Positions 1 through 7,397 of a stretch of DNA of 64,000 bases are shown here, piece by piece (the stretch's first letter is position 1; each line of letters starts with the position of its first letter). The translations under genes and the position numbers were made by a program. The DNA lies in contig NZ_JAGEMO020000004.1 of assembly GCF_017921975.2 (NCBI RefSeq), positions 124,001 to 188,000 on the forward strand, given 5' to 3'. The DNA comes from Hymenobacter terricola (GTDB taxonomy: Bacteria; Bacteroidota; Bacteroidia; Cytophagales; Hymenobacteraceae). The notes under the pieces are model-generated. The model had not been told where the DNA came from. It saw nothing but the letters and a program-made list of their open reading frames with translations, and searched no databases.

Positions 1-1
1 T

Positions 2-490
2 TTGTTCAGCCACGACCCCAATAAGGTGCATTTCCACCTTACTACGGGCTATGACTTCTGGTTTTCTGACTACGCGGCCGGCAGGACTTTTAAGGTAAAG
101 GGCGAAGTAGTGACCCCGGCCCCACGCCCGGCCGAGGCACCCACCCACGCGGCTCTTGGGCGTTACCTCATTCCTGCCTTCGGCTACGCAGGCACGCTTT
201 CGCTCAGCCGCGAGCTGCGCGCCAAGCCCCTGGCAGCGGTGCAGCCCGGCGATGTGCTCATTCACGGGGGCGCGCCCGGCCACGCCGTGCTGGTGGTGGA
301 TGTGGCCGAAAACCCCACGACGCATCAGAAATTCATGCTACTGGCCCAGAGCTACATGCCGGCCCAGAACATCCACGTATTGCGCGAGGGCTACGGCGCC
401 ACGGCCTGGTTTCCGGTGGTGCCGACTGATGCGGCCGTGAGCACGCCGGAATGGGAGTTCGGGGCGAATGAGCTGGGGCAATTTGAGTAG
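2..490 (+). CDS. DUF4846 domain-containing protein, 3' part only
   Basis: The reading frame is open at the left edge, so the true start lies outside the window. The visible 160 or so residues match the C-terminal half of DUF4846 proteins as I know them: FHLTTGYDFWFSDY near the start, then a GDVLIHGGAPGHAVLVVDVA block, then LLAQSYMPAQNIHVL. The GHAVLVVD and AQSYMPAQ blocks are the most typical of the family. The biochemical role of DUF4846 is not established. The gene ends 50 bp before the end of a convergent HAD phosphatase gene. The TTG at base 2 is only the first in-frame codon, not a believable start. Confidence 0.8.
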   Translation: MFSHDPNKVHFHLTTGYDFWFSDYAAGRTFKVKGEVVTPAPRPAEAPTHAALGRYLIPAFGYAGTLSLSRELRAKPLAAVQPGDVLIHGGAPGHAVLVVDVAENPTTHQKFMLLAQSYMPAQNIHVLREGYGATAWFPVVPTDAAVSTPEWEFGANELGQFE

Positions 491-540
491 CACCGCCCTC
501 GTTCACTACCCTAACGGGGCCGGTGGACGTGGATGAGGTT

Positions 541-1203
541 CTACGATGGTTCTATTGCCTCGATGCCCACCGCCGTCAGTTCCGAGAAGTCCTGGATGAC
601 GCGGTCAGCCAGCCTCAAATCCTGGCCGGCCGAATGCGGGCTGGCGTAGCCAATGCAATAAATACCGGCCGCCCTGGATGCCGCCACGCCATTGGCGGAG
701 TCTTCGATGACGATGCAGTGGGCCACGGGCGTTTCGGCCACGGCGGCCGCGTGCAGGAAAATGGCCGGGTCGGGCTTGGAGCGCACAAAATCCTCGCCGC
801 TGACGATGTGCGAGAAGTATGGTCCCAGCCCAAACCGATTAAACACCCGCGCAATGGTAGCCTTGGAGGCTGACGAGGCCACCACCAGCTGCACATCGTG
901 CCGCCGCAGGTCCTCAATCAGCGTCCGCACGCCGGGCAGCAGGTCGAGGCCGGCATCTTCGTCGAAGGACTTGTTGAATAGCTCCCGCTTGCGCAGCAGC
1001 AGGGTTTCTACGTCCTGGGGCAGGTTGTATTTCTGCTTGAGGTGCTGAAACACGTTGCGCGTGGACTGGCCCAGAAACGTGGCGTATTCGGCCGCAGTCA
1101 CGGCAATGCCCAGCTCGGCAAACTGCGTGAAAAACGCGTGGTGGTGAATGGGCTCGGTGTCGATGATGACGCCGTCCATGTCGAAGATTACGGTACTAAT
1201 CAT
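541..1203 (-). CDS. HAD-family phosphatase, beta-phosphoglucomutase-like
   Basis: A 220-residue haloacid dehalogenase hydrolase. Motif I is FDMDGV with nucleophile Asp8 and acid/base Asp10. Motif II is VVASSAS, motif III the lysine of RSKPDP, and motif IV VIEDSANGV, which binds Mg2+. The helical cap lies between motifs I and II, as in subfamily IA enzymes such as beta-phosphoglucomutase and sugar phosphatases. It probably removes phosphate from, or isomerises, a small phosphorylated sugar in the cytoplasm; the substrate cannot be read from sequence. The ATG at 1203 directly precedes the first beta strand, as expected. It stands alone and is convergent with the DUF4846 gene. Confidence 0.88.
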   Translation of the reverse strand: MISTVIFDMDGVIIDTEPIHHHAFFTQFAELGIAVTAAEYATFLGQSTRNVFQHLKQKYNLPQDVETLLLRKRELFNKSFDEDAGLDLLPGVRTLIEDLRRHDVQLVVASSASKATIARVFNRFGLGPYFSHIVSGEDFVRSKPDPAIFLHAAAVAETPVAHCIVIEDSANGVAASRAAGIYCIGYASPHSAGQDLRLADRVIQDFSELTAVGIEAIEPS

Positions 1204-1458
1204 GGGGTGGTGCGCAAGGGGCTAACTGCGGGCAAAGGTATCTGTCCATTCCGTTCAGGCGGCCATCGCCCGCCAGCACTTCCGCAACCAATGGAATCGT
1301 CTGCTCCGGCCCTCAGAGCGCAGGCTTGTGCCACTGCCCAGGTTATCAATGACGCAAAGCACGCAGTGAGCTTTTCAACAAACCAAATTTGAGCCATTCA
1401 ACAAAGCAGCCCGTCGCTTATCGCCGGACCTTTATGAGGAACATAACCCCTGAAAAAC

Positions 1459-2346
1459 ATGGACAACGTATGGTTTATCACGGGCAGCGCCCGGGGCCTG
1501 GGCCGCAGCCTGACCGAAGCCGTTTTGGCCCGCGGCGGCCGGGTGGCCGCCACCGCCCGCCAGCCCAGGCAGCTGGCCGAACTCGTTACGCAGTACGGCA
1601 ATCAGATTCTGCCGCTGGCGCTGGATGTGACGAATACGGCGCAGATACAGGAGGCGGTGGCCGCCGCCGTGGCCCACTTCGGGCGCATCGACGTGGTGGT
1701 GAACAACGCCGGTTTCGGCATCACCGGCGCGGCCGAAGCCTTCACCGACGAGCAGGTACGCAGCCAGCTCGAAACGAATTTGTACGCACCCATCGCCGTG
1801 ACGCGCGCCGTGCTGCCCTACCTGCGGCAGCAGCGCAGCGGGCACATCCTGCAAATCAGCTCCGTGGGCGGGCGCGTGGGCAATGCCGGGCTCTCTATTT
1901 ATCAGGCCGCCAAGTTTGGCCTGGGGGGCTTCACCGAAGCGCTGGCCAAGGAAGTGGCGCCGCTGGGCATCCGGGTGACGGCGGTGGAGCCCGGCGGCTT
2001 CCGTACCGATTGGGCCGGGGCCTCGATGAGCTTCGCCCCGCCGATAGCAGGCTACGACGCCGTGAACCAACGGGCCGACTTCTTTGCCAGCGGGCAGTTT
2101 GTGCCCGTGGGCGACCCCGACAAAGCCGCGCAGGTGATGATAGATTTGGTTGGAAACCCCGCGCCGCCCGTGCATTTGGTGCTGGGCAGCGAAGCCGTGG
2201 CCATCCTAAAGCAAGCCGATGCCGCCCGGCAAGCCGAATTCGAACATTGGCTCCCCGTGAGCGTCTCCACTGACCACGACGCGGCCGGGAACTTCCTGGA
2301 CACCGAAATGGGCAAGTCCATCACCCGCGAAACCGGCCGCGAATAA
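1459..2346 (+). CDS. SDR family NAD(P)-dependent oxidoreductase
   Basis: A 295-residue classical short-chain dehydrogenase. It has the Rossmann glycine motif TGSARGLG near residue 8, the NNAG motif, catalytic Ser in QISSVGG and YQAAK as the catalytic Tyr/Lys pair. PGGFRTDWAG follows, as in classical SDRs. It reduces or oxidises a small carbonyl/alcohol substrate; specificity is unknown. It is first in a probable operon: a second SDR starts 23 bp downstream and an AraC regulator follows. A similar SDR/AraC pairing appears again at 9957-11800. Confidence 0.9.
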   Translation: MDNVWFITGSARGLGRSLTEAVLARGGRVAATARQPRQLAELVTQYGNQILPLALDVTNTAQIQEAVAAAVAHFGRIDVVVNNAGFGITGAAEAFTDEQVRSQLETNLYAPIAVTRAVLPYLRQQRSGHILQISSVGGRVGNAGLSIYQAAKFGLGGFTEALAKEVAPLGIRVTAVEPGGFRTDWAGASMSFAPPIAGYDAVNQRADFFASGQFVPVGDPDKAAQVMIDLVGNPAPPVHLVLGSEAVAILKQADAARQAEFEHWLPVSVSTDHDAAGNFLDTEMGKSITRETGRE

Positions 2347-2369
2347 TCCGCGAATCCCTCCAATCCCCC

Positions 2370-3202
2370 ATGAATAAAACCGTGCTAATTACCGGCGCCT
2401 CGTCCGGCATCGGCAAAGCCGCCGCCCTCAAGTTTGCGGCCGAGGGCTGGAACGTGGTGGCTACCATGCGCGGTCCGGAAAAAGAACAGGAACTGACCCA
2501 GCTGCCCAATGTGCTGGTGACGGCGCTCGACGTGCAGCAGCCCGCCACCATTGAGGCTGCCCTGGCCGCCGGAATTGCCCGCTTCGGCCACCTCATGCGC
2601 TGATGAACAACGCCGGCTACGGCCAGAACGGCTTGTTCGAGGCCATGACGCCGGCGACGATTCAGGAGCAATTCGCCGTGAACGTGTTCGGCGTGATGAA
2701 CGTGACGCGGGCCATTCTGCCGCATTTCCGGGAGCGCCAGGCCGGCCTGATTCTGAACATCAGCTCCGGGGCCGGCCGGTTCACGCTGCCGTTGGTGTCG
2801 ATGTACGCGGCCTCCAAGTTTGCCCTGGAGGGATTTTTCGAAGGCTTGTCGCACGAGTTGGCCGCGCTCAACATCATCGTCAAGATTATTGAGCCGGGCG
2901 GAACGGACACCAATTTCAATGCCGTGGCCCAGGCACAATTTGCCCAGCGCCCCGACCTCACCGACTACCAGCCCTTCCTGGCAGCGGCCGGGCAGCTATT
3001 TGCCGGCAGGCGAATCAAGTCGATAACCGCCAAGGAAGTGGCCGATGTGATTTACACGGCCGCTACCGACGGCACGCCCACCTTGCGCTACGCCATCGGC
3101 AACGCCGATTTCCACCGTCGCCTGGAGCAGCAGAAGCAGCTGCCCGACCAGGAGTATATTGATTCCATCCGGGAAAGCTTCCTGCAGTTTTTGCCCCGTT
3201 GA
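2370..3202 (+). pseudogene. SDR family oxidoreductase, frameshifted near 2594
   Basis: Two overlapping frames together make one SDR. The first part (2370-2603) holds the cofactor motif TGASSGIG and stops after ARFGHLMR. The second (from 2603) begins MNNAGYG and continues with NISSGAG and YAASK, the catalytic residues. Adding one G between bases 2594 and 2595 turns CTC-ATG-CGC-TGA into CTC-GAT-GCG-CTG-ATG. This gives the uninterrupted run FGHLDALMNNAGYG and a normal 277-residue protein. So a single-base deletion, real or a sequencing error, breaks the gene. The TGATG overlap could in principle couple two polypeptides, but neither half would be a complete SDR. It lies between another SDR and an AraC regulator on the same strand. 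Confidence 0.85.
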
Positions 3203-3236
3203 ACGGGGTAGCACCGTCATCCCCCTTTCTTGCGCC

Positions 3237-4046
3237 ATGTCCGAACAAGCAGAAACCCCGCCCCGGCCCCCAATCCTCTATTCCTGCTACTTCAGCCGGA
3301 GCCGGGAGGGCGAGCAATTTGTGCCCGAGCACATTCTCAGCTACCAGCTGGCCGGCACGCTCACCACGAATGATGGCACCAGGAAGCAGGTATTCCGGGA
3401 AGGCGATTTGTGGCTTAGCAAGCGCAACCACCTCGTCAGGTTCAGCAAGCAGCCGCCCGCGCACGGCGAGTTCAAGTCGCTCTCCATTACCCTCGACCAG
3501 GAAACCCTGCGCCGCTTCAGCCTCGAATATGGCTACCACGCCGGGAAGCACAGCGCCAGCTCCGAAACCATTATAGAACTGGAAATGAACCCGCTCTACC
3601 GCAGCTACCTCGACTCGCTGCAGCCCTACGAGCAGCTGGCCCAACCCGGCAGCGAAGGCCTGCTGACCCTCAAAGTCCGCGAAGCCATTATGCTGCTGCT
3701 CAAGTCCAACCCGGAGCTCCAGCACGTCTTATTCGACTTCTCCGAGCCTGGCAAAATGGACCTGGAAGCCTTCATGAGCCGCAACTTCCACTTCAACGTG
3801 CAACTGCGCCGGTTTGCCTACCTCACGGGCCGCAGCCTGGCCACGTTCAAGCGCGATTTTGAGAAGATATTCCGGCTCTCGCCCAGCCGCTGGCTGCAGC
3901 AGCGCCGGCTGCAGGAAGCCCATTACCTGATAAAGGAGAAAGGCCAGGCCCCTTCCGAGGTGTACCTGGAAGTCGGGTTTGAGGACCTGTCCCACTTCTC
4001 GTTCGCCTTCAAGAAAATGTACGGCGTGGCCCCTTCCAAACTGTGA
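3237..4046 (+). CDS. AraC family transcriptional regulator
   Basis: A 269-residue regulator with an N-terminal ligand-type domain and a C-terminal AraC double helix-turn-helix (FAYLTGRSLATFKRDFEKIF followed by RLQEAHYLI and EVGFEDLSHFSFAFKKMYG). The last segment, with SHFSFAFKK and GVAPS, is the classical AraC/XylS second helix-turn-helix. I chose the ATG at 3237 (MSEQAE) over an in-frame start at 3159, because the latter would overlap the preceding gene and adds sequence without similarity to the family. It follows two SDR genes on the same strand and probably regulates them. A strong hairpin terminator lies at 4091. Confidence 0.88.
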   Translation: MSEQAETPPRPPILYSCYFSRSREGEQFVPEHILSYQLAGTLTTNDGTRKQVFREGDLWLSKRNHLVRFSKQPPAHGEFKSLSITLDQETLRRFSLEYGYHAGKHSASSETIIELEMNPLYRSYLDSLQPYEQLAQPGSEGLLTLKVREAIMLLLKSNPELQHVLFDFSEPGKMDLEAFMSRNFHFNVQLRRFAYLTGRSLATFKRDFEKIFRLSPSRWLQQRRLQEAHYLIKEKGQAPSEVYLEVGFEDLSHFSFAFKKMYGVAPSKL

Positions 4047-4090
4047 TGCCCCGCCGGCATATTTCAGAAACCGGGCGAAATACAAGGAAA

Positions 4091-4121
4091 AAGCCTTGCT
4101 GGTCGCCAGCGGGGCTTTTTT
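4091..4121 (+). terminator. Rho-independent terminator after the SDR-SDR-AraC operon
   Basis: A 12-bp stem (AAGCCTTGCTGG with CCAGCGGGGCTT, two G-U pairs in RNA) closes a 3-nt TCG loop and is followed by a run of six T. It sits 45 bp after the AraC stop codon. Confidence 0.85.
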
Positions 4122-4176
4122 GGTTTTGGGGCCCTCGCCTTCACAAGCCGGCGCAAAATATATTTTTTTCAGGAAC

Positions 4177-4207
4177 AATGTATAGACATTAAATGTATGT
4201 ACATTTG
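4177..4207 (+). promoter_or_regulatory. Tandem palindromic operator overlapping a -7 box
   Basis: Two adjacent inverted repeats: AATGT-ATAG-ACATT (4177-4190) and AAATGTA-TG-TACATTT (4191-4206). The AATGTA half-sites recur 15 bp apart. TACATTTG (4200-4207) matches the Bacteroidota -7 consensus TAnnTTTG, so a bound protein would cover the promoter. The pirin start codon is 32 bp downstream. This looks like a double operator for a dimeric repressor such as a MarR, TetR or HxlR type; no such gene is next to it. The palindromes are seen directly; the regulator type is inferred. Confidence 0.6.
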
Positions 4208-4238
4208 TCACACCGACACCACTAAGACTTTTCCTATC

Positions 4239-4955
4239 ATGGCCCGCACCATTCTGCATCTCGCCAATACCCGCAGCCACGTCAATCATGGCTGGCTCAA
4301 CTCCTTTCACACCTTCAGCTTCGCCGGCTACAACAATCCCGAGCGCGTGCACTTCGGCGCGTTGCGCGTACTCAACGACGACACCGTGGCCGGCGGCATG
4401 GGCTTCGGCAAGCACCCGCACGACAACATGGAGATTATCTCCATCCCGCTTTCCGGCGATTTGGAGCACCAGGATTCGATGGGCAACAAAACCGTCATCC
4501 GCGAGCACGACGTGCAGGTGATGAGCGCCGGCACCGGCGTGGCCCACTCCGAGAAAAACCACAGCACCAAGCAGGAAGTGAAGTTTCTGCAAATCTGGGT
4601 GTTCCCCAACAAGCGCGGCATCAAGCCCAACTACGACCAGGCAACCTTCGCCCCGGCTGCCCGCCACAACCAGCTCCTGCAAGTGGTATCGCCCGCCGGC
4701 GACGGCACCAACCCGCACATCCAGCAGGATGCCTGGTTCCACCTCGGCAACCTGGACAAAGGCTTTACCACCGACTACGCCGTGAAAAAAGCCGGCAACG
4801 GCGTCTACGCTTTCGTGCTGGAAGGCGACGTGACCATCAACGGCCAGGCCCTGCACCGCCGCGACGGCTTCGGCATCTGGGAAACGAATAAGCTGGCCAT
4901 CAGCGCCGACAGCAACGCCGAGCTGCTGTTGATGGAAGTACCCATGGAATTCTGA
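4239..4955 (+). CDS. Pirin family protein (first copy)
   Basis: A 238-residue pirin, a bicupin protein of the YhaK/YhhW type. The N-terminal cupin has the metal-binding pattern HPHDNMEII and HSEKNH, and the FGALRVLNDD block is typical. Bacterial pirins are iron-binding; some have quercetinase activity and others act as redox-responsive partners of metabolic enzymes. I preferred the ATG at 4239 (MARTILHL) because the upstream in-frame ATG at 4197 lies inside the operator/promoter. A second pirin is encoded at 6001, with a nitroreductase between them, suggesting a shared oxidative or electrophile stress role. Confidence 0.9.
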   Translation: MARTILHLANTRSHVNHGWLNSFHTFSFAGYNNPERVHFGALRVLNDDTVAGGMGFGKHPHDNMEIISIPLSGDLEHQDSMGNKTVIREHDVQVMSAGTGVAHSEKNHSTKQEVKFLQIWVFPNKRGIKPNYDQATFAPAARHNQLLQVVSPAGDGTNPHIQQDAWFHLGNLDKGFTTDYAVKKAGNGVYAFVLEGDVTINGQALHRRDGFGIWETNKLAISADSNAELLLMEVPMEF

Positions 4956-4958
4956 TTT

Positions 4959-5046
4959 AGTTGTCAGGTGCTCGTTGTCAGTTGCCAGTGATGTTCTGGC
5001 AAGCGGCTCTTGGAACCTGGCAACCGACAACGAGCACCTAACAACT
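4959..5046. repeat. 30-bp inverted repeat (GTTGTC/GACAAC family)
   Basis: The arms at 4959-4988 and 5017-5046 are complementary at 28 of 30 positions and enclose 28 nt that contain a small CCAG/CTGG hairpin. The whole element fills the gap between pirin and the next gene. A more degenerate relative with GTTGTT and ACAACAAACAACC lies near 48165-48225. This is the structure of a REP- or MITE-like dispersed element. It could also act as an RNA hairpin after the pirin gene. Confidence 0.75.
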
Positions 5047-5063
5047 CTTTACTTAAAATCAGG

Positions 5064-5354
5064 ATGGCCACTCCTTCATTTCGCAGTTCTGCGGTGCGGC
5101 AAGTGCTGCGCCGAATCTACCCGCATCAGGCCATGTGGTACGCCCACGAGCACCTCAAGGGCCGGGGGCTGGGCCCCGTGCGCCTCGCCGATGCGGCCGG
5201 GCTGATGGAAACCTTCGCCTATTCGCTCATCCCGCTCGAAGCCCAAAGCGTCGTCCAATTTTTGCTGGGGCTGAACACCGAGCTCTGCAAAGCCGGGCCC
5301 GTCGAAAAGCCCCGCCCCGACGCATCCGCCGCCCGCGAACCGGCCGAAGCCTAA
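5064..5354 (+). CDS. Small hypothetical protein
   Basis: A 96-residue protein beginning MATPSFRSSAVRQVLRRIYP. I do not recognise the family. It is basic at the N-terminus, then has MWYAHEHLKGRGLGPVRLAD and a probable helix ETFAYSLIPLEAQSVVQFLL, and ends in a Pro/Ala/Glu-rich tail. No signal peptide or membrane segment is evident. It starts after the hairpin repeat and lies 53 bp before a nitroreductase on the same strand, so it may be part of that transcript. I chose ATG 5064 because the upstream in-frame ATG at 5010 falls inside the inverted repeat. Confidence 0.5.
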   Translation: MATPSFRSSAVRQVLRRIYPHQAMWYAHEHLKGRGLGPVRLADAAGLMETFAYSLIPLEAQSVVQFLLGLNTELCKAGPVEKPRPDASAAREPAEA

Positions 5355-5407
5355 CGGGGCTTCCGCAGCCGTCGTCCCCCCACCGCACCTCCATTCAGCA
5401 TCACCTA

Positions 5408-6004
5408 ATGAATTCCGCTCCCACCACCTACCCCGTCCACGACCTCATCCGCAGCCGCTGGAGCCCCCGCTCCTTCTCGGCCCAGCCCGTGGCGCCGGAC
5501 ACCCTGAACCAGGTTTTTGAAGCCGCCTCCTGGGCCTTCAGCGCCATGAACGCGCAGCCCTGGCAGTACATCTACGCCCACAAAGCCGACACGGAGGCCT
5601 TCCAGAAAATCCTCGATTGCCTGATGCCCGGCAACCAGCCCTGGGCCAAGAACGCCGCCGTGCTCGTCATCGCCCTGGCCAAAACCCAGCTCGACAACGG
5701 CCAGCCCAACGGTGCGGCCCTGCACGACCTGGGCGCGGCCAACGCCACCCTGTTTCTCGAAGCCACCGCCCTGGGCCTGCACGGCCACGTCATGGGCGGC
5801 TTCGACCGCGAAAAGACGCGCCGCGACTTCAACCTGCCGGAGGGCCTGACCCCGGTCGTCATCCTGGGCCTGGGCTACCTCGGGGCGGCCGACCAGCTGG
5901 AAGAGCCCTTCCTGAGCCGCGAAACGGCTTCGAGAACACGCAAGCCGGTATCCGAGTTTGCTTTCCAAAACGAACTGCCCACCACTGAACCTGCCGCTGT
6001 ATGA
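5408..6004 (+). CDS. Nitroreductase family protein
   Basis: A 198-residue FMN-dependent nitroreductase. RSRWSPRSFSAQPV near the N-terminus is the FMN-phosphate-binding arginine region, SWAFSAMNAQPWQYI contains the QPW flavin contact, and LGLHGHVMGGFD followed by VVILGLGYLG forms the C-terminal part. Members reduce nitroaromatics, quinones or flavins with NAD(P)H. The gene overlaps the following pirin gene by four bases (ATGA), so the two are probably translated together. Confidence 0.9.
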   Translation: MNSAPTTYPVHDLIRSRWSPRSFSAQPVAPDTLNQVFEAASWAFSAMNAQPWQYIYAHKADTEAFQKILDCLMPGNQPWAKNAAVLVIALAKTQLDNGQPNGAALHDLGAANATLFLEATALGLHGHVMGGFDREKTRRDFNLPEGLTPVVILGLGYLGAADQLEEPFLSRETASRTRKPVSEFAFQNELPTTEPAAV

Positions 6005-6717
6005 AAACCCGCCTCACCCGCGCCGCCGAGCGCGGCCTCAAAGACATCGGTTGGCTGAAAAGCAACCTTTCGCTCAGCTTCGGCCCCTACCCCGACCCCG
6101 AGCGCAGCGGTTTCGGCTTGCTCCGCGTCTTCAACGACGACGTGGTGCAGGCCGGCGGCGGCTTCGGCATCCACGGCCACGCCAACATGGAAATAATCTC
6201 CGTGATGCTGGCCGGCAGCATGAACCACAAGGACACCCTCGGCTACACCGAAGTGGTGCACCAGGACTGGGTCCAAATCATGAGCGCCGGCTCGGGCCTG
6301 CGCCACGAGGAGCACAACGTGGGCGACACCGACGTGAATTTCCTGCAAATCTGGATTGAGCCCAAGCTCCAGAACGTGGGCCCGCGCTACCAGCGCCGCC
6401 AGTTCCCGGAAGCCAAGCGCCCCAACCAGCTCACCACCATCGTGAGCAACGAGGAAGGCCAGGCCCACTGCTGGATAAACCAGAACGCCAAGCTTTCCCT
6501 GGGCTACTACACCGAAGCCCAAACGGTGGACTACACCTTCAAGCCGCTCAATAAGCTGCTGTTTCTGTTCGTCATCAGCGGCTCCGTCACCGTGGCCGGC
6601 CAGGAAGTGGGCACCCGCGACAGCCTCGGCATCTGGGAAACGGACAGCGTCAGCATTGAAGCAGCGGCCGATACCCGGTTTCTGCTCATCGAGTGCCCGA
6701 TTACCCACTTAAGCTGA
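6001..6717 (+). CDS. Pirin family protein (second copy)
   Basis: A 238-residue pirin related to, but divergent from, the copy at 4239. The cupin metal pattern is HGHANMEII with RHEEHN, preceded by FGLLRVFNDD. The C-terminal cupin ends with WETDSVSIEAAADTRFLLIE. Its start overlaps the nitroreductase stop by four bases, which implies translational coupling and a linked function, plausibly detoxification of quinones or similar electrophiles. A bidirectional terminator follows at 6822. Confidence 0.9.
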   Translation: MKTRLTRAAERGLKDIGWLKSNLSLSFGPYPDPERSGFGLLRVFNDDVVQAGGGFGIHGHANMEIISVMLAGSMNHKDTLGYTEVVHQDWVQIMSAGSGLRHEEHNVGDTDVNFLQIWIEPKLQNVGPRYQRRQFPEAKRPNQLTTIVSNEEGQAHCWINQNAKLSLGYYTEAQTVDYTFKPLNKLLFLFVISGSVTVAGQEVGTRDSLGIWETDSVSIEAAADTRFLLIECPITHLS

Positions 6718-6720
6718 ACG

Positions 6721-6752
6721 GCAGTAGCGCGGACTTTGTAGTCCGCGTCCCC
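6721..6752. repeat. Dispersed repeat copy, GCGGACTTTGTAGTCCGC family
   Basis: This 32-nt stretch contains GCGGACT-TTGT-AGTCCGC, itself a hairpin. It is nearly identical to the right arm of the repeat at 51800-51880 and shares its core with 39030-39110. Here only one arm is present. Confidence 0.7.
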
Positions 6753-6821
6753 GCGCCTACCGCATCGTGCTGCCACGCGAACCACAACCGAAGGTCAGCG
6801 CAGCTAAGATTCGCACTACTG

Positions 6822-6865
6822 AAAACGCGCCGCCGCTCCTGTTACGGGAGCGGCGGCGCGTTTTT
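6822..6865. terminator. Bidirectional terminator between pirin and the PIN-like gene
   Basis: A 14-bp GC stem (6826-6839 with 6847-6860) is extended by AAAA/TTTT on the two sides and closes a 7-nt loop. The A-tract on one side and T-tract on the other allow termination from both directions. The stop codon of the minus-strand PIN-like gene overlaps its right edge. Confidence 0.85.
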
Positions 6866-7397
6866 ACGTACTTGCCGGAACACAGCGCGCCTTCCCAACC
6901 TCGGCCCCGTCTTCAATCCACGCAAGGCAGGCAGCAGTATCATCCGTGGGGTTTACCCAAGCCACCGGCTGGGGCACTTTCAGCACCTTTTTGTGCTCGC
7001 TGAAAAGGCGGAAAACGTTTGTCTCCATCGACAGCACGATTCTATCCGTGGCCAGCGCATTTTCCAGCAAATGCAGGTCCTTCAGTATTTCTTGTCGAAC
7101 CTCTTCGGTACACGCTATTTTTTTGGCGCGGGCCGCTAATCCACTATCCGGCTCCGGTGCCAGAATGTGCCAGAGTTTTCTCGCCTTCATCCGGACCAGC
7201 CACCGCTTGGAATAACCCGACTGATGCTTTTGCCACTCCATAAATTGCGTGGCCGATAGCACAACGTAGTGCTGGCCTTCAAACATCGTTTCCATTACCC
7301 GCCGGCAGGCATCCGAAACCGGATGCAGGCTTTCACTAGCCGAAAACGCCACGTTGGTATCCACCACTAATCGGCGCGAAGTTGCAGGCAGCCGCAT
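6864..7397 (-). CDS. PIN-like nuclease domain protein, partner of DUF3696 ATPase
   Basis: A 177-residue protein with PIN-domain layout. The first strand LVVDTNV gives Asp13, QFMEW gives Glu54, DLHLLENAL gives Asp107, and IVLSMETN ends the fold with Glu125 where most PIN domains have Asp. PIN domains are Mg2+-dependent RNases or DNases. The ATG at 7397 overlaps the stop of the upstream ATPase in the string TAATG, so the two are translationally coupled. A longer frame exists upstream but lies inside the ATPase gene. The small size and obligate pairing with an AAA15-type ATPase suggest an effector in a defence or abortive-infection unit; this is inference. It could instead be a VapC-like toxin without a classical antitoxin. 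Confidence 0.7.
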   Translation of the reverse strand: MRLPATSRRLVVDTNVAFSASESLHPVSDACRRVMETMFEGQHYVVLSATQFMEWQKHQSGYSKRWLVRMKARKLWHILAPEPDSGLAARAKKIACTEEVRQEILKDLHLLENALATDRIVLSMETNVFRLFSEHKKVLKVPQPVAWVNPTDDTAACLAWIEDGAEVGKARCVPAST

